From Doryteuthis pealeii (Eukaryota > Mollusca > Cephalopoda > Myopsida > Loliginidae), in assembly GCA_023376005.1 (NCBI GenBank), contig CM042152.1:80423669-80487668 (forward strand): a stretch of 64,000 nucleotides of DNA. The letters run 5' to 3'. Every line of letters begins with the position of its first letter. The first letter of the stretch is position 1. Made by a program: the position numbers and the translations under genes. Positions 62,847 through 64,000 of this stretch are shown here, one piece after another. The notes beneath the pieces were generated by a model. The model saw nothing but the letters and a program-made list of their open reading frames with translations, searched no databases and was not told the origin of the DNA.

Positions 62847-62938
62847 CAAGGGTATTAGCATTATGTGAAATGCAAACAGCCTTGTCCAGGATTTGTACTT
62901 CTGTCACTGTGTCCATTTACTATGCCTCCAAAATTTCC
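62847..62938 (-). mobile_element. tRNA-derived SINE, minus orientation
   Basis: On the minus strand: TGGAGGCATAGTAAATGG at the head, then GTACAAATCC as a degraded B box, then the body AAGGCTGTTTGCATTTCACA and TAATGCTAATACCCTTGGG shared with the SINE at 57930-58051. Confidence 0.6.
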
Positions 62939-62954
62939 ATCAGTATCAAAATCT

Positions 62955-63365
62955 TATTATAATGGAGATTGTGTGTTTGTCTCTCTGTAACTGAAACTAT
63001 TTCACTACTCAAGTCACAATTCCCTTAGTTGTTTATGTCACATTCTCCTTGATTTTATTTTTATTCAAACCCCAATTATTAATAAAATTGTTTAACATTA
63101 TTTATACTGTTGGCCATATCTACATACTAATAACATGCAATTGTATTTATATATACAAAAAATAGCAGTTTACAGTTTGAATGGGAAGGCTAATTTGCAT
63201 ATCAATATTAAAAATTTGATTATAACAAATATGTGTTTAGTATTATTGATTTCTAATTGTTTGATTACATTTTAATGAATATGAGCAAAAACCTCTGGGA
63301 TAAATCTTAAAAGAAATCCATTAACAAGAAGAAATAACTGTAATTTTATTCTTTACTTACTAATT
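62955..63365 (+). mobile_element. Interspersed repeat, inverted copy 2
   Basis: Reverse-complement partner of 53218-53622, with a few small indels. It is followed by GAGACTAGCAGTGGCTACCC, an ending that recurs at 62000. No coding capacity is recognised. Confidence 0.75.
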
Positions 63366-63730
63366 ATAAAGAGACTAGCAGTGGCTACCCGGCGTCACCT
63401 GAATAGAGGGGGATTTTTTTAAGTTAGTCCAGCAGATCCATTATTATTGAATCGTGAGTTTAATCCTCATGGGATGCCCCATTTAAATCCCTATATAAAA
63501 AATAGATCTTGCATTGATCCAGCTACTCTGAAAAGAAATGTTAATGTCTACTATCTAAAATATTAAATGAAAAAAAAATCCCATTCTGTTATCATTTAAA
63601 TTTTATTTTTTAATTATCTTCACAAATATAAATCAAATGTCTATTATTTTTGCTCAAAAACCAAGCCCTGGTGATATTTAATGTGTATATATATATTTAC
63701 TTTATCGATAATTGTTTTATTTTCGAAGTT

Positions 63731-63830
63731 TTCTCCGGACATACATACACACAACTGCCCTTTATATATGTATAGATTACATTCGGACATACATACACAC
63801 AACAGCCCATTATATATGTATAGATTTCAT
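63731..63830 (+). repeat. 48-bp tandem duplication
   Basis: CGGACATACATACACACAAC followed by a GCCC(T/A)TTATATATGTATAG block occurs twice head to tail with few differences. Confidence 0.85.
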
Positions 63831-63978
63831 GGCACATTGACAAGTTCTTGTGCACTGAATTTTAAGATGAGATAAGATGAGACTTTGAAAATAAAGCATC
63901 AGAATTTAAAATAAATTAACTATTTAAGATAAGGTGTTACAATTGTAAATAAATGAATGCGTATATATGTGAGTGAAA

Positions 63979-64000
63979 AGAGAGAGAGAGAGAGAGAGAG
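63979..64000. repeat. (AG)n microsatellite, cut by the window edge
   Basis: AG dinucleotide run continuing to the last base. Confidence 0.9.

Noticed and set aside
62568..62861. 97-codon minus-strand frame
   Set aside because: Spans the hammerhead-like repeat and a SINE head; no protein features.

Overview
This is animal nuclear DNA: AT-rich, intron-rich and full of microsatellites, homopolymer runs and decayed transposons. One protein-coding gene is secure. It lies on the minus strand between 47021 and 27294 and encodes a DBHS-family protein (Drosophila behaviour/human splicing; NONO, SFPQ, PSPC1, Drosophila NonA, Chironomus hrp65). I could place ten coding exons with matching splice sites and phases, giving 646 residues: a low-complexity N-terminus, RRM1, RRM2, NOPS, a long charged coiled coil, and a Pro/Gly/Met/Asn-rich tail ending in RRY. 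The sparse gene content, long introns, (AT)n/(GT)n tracts and repeat types fit a mollusc, perhaps a cephalopod. That is an inference and not proven here.

Layout. 1-26.9 kb: downstream of the gene; no certain gene, but a decayed LINE reverse-transcriptase relic (14.57-14.95 kb), a non-autonomous hAT element (18.05-18.92 kb), and several minus-strand blocks with good splice-site pairs and open frames (13.1, 8.9, 7.3, 4.7 kb) that could be exons of an unrecognised or alternative 3' transcript. 26.95-47.2 kb: the DBHS gene, with a CpG-bearing promoter near 47.2 kb, an 8.6 kb first intron containing tandem segmental duplications, a compact block of eight exons at 35.0-38.0 kb, and a 7.4 kb last intron with a second hAT-like element. 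47.3-64 kb: upstream intergenic DNA made mostly of mobile-element debris.

The intergenic debris includes a LINE C-terminal fragment, a zinc-finger retroelement fragment, a restriction-like-endonuclease-type fragment, two tandem arrays built from a mariner 3' end, tRNA-derived SINEs, a 90-bp-arm inverted repeat, and a repeat family carrying a hammerhead-ribozyme-like core.

No intact tRNA, rRNA, CRISPR or prokaryotic feature is present. The gene acts alone here; nothing suggests an operon or gene cluster. The most checkable new observations are the mariner-tail arrays, the hammerhead-like repeats in palindromic arrangement, and the phase-compatible candidate exons downstream of the DBHS stop codon.
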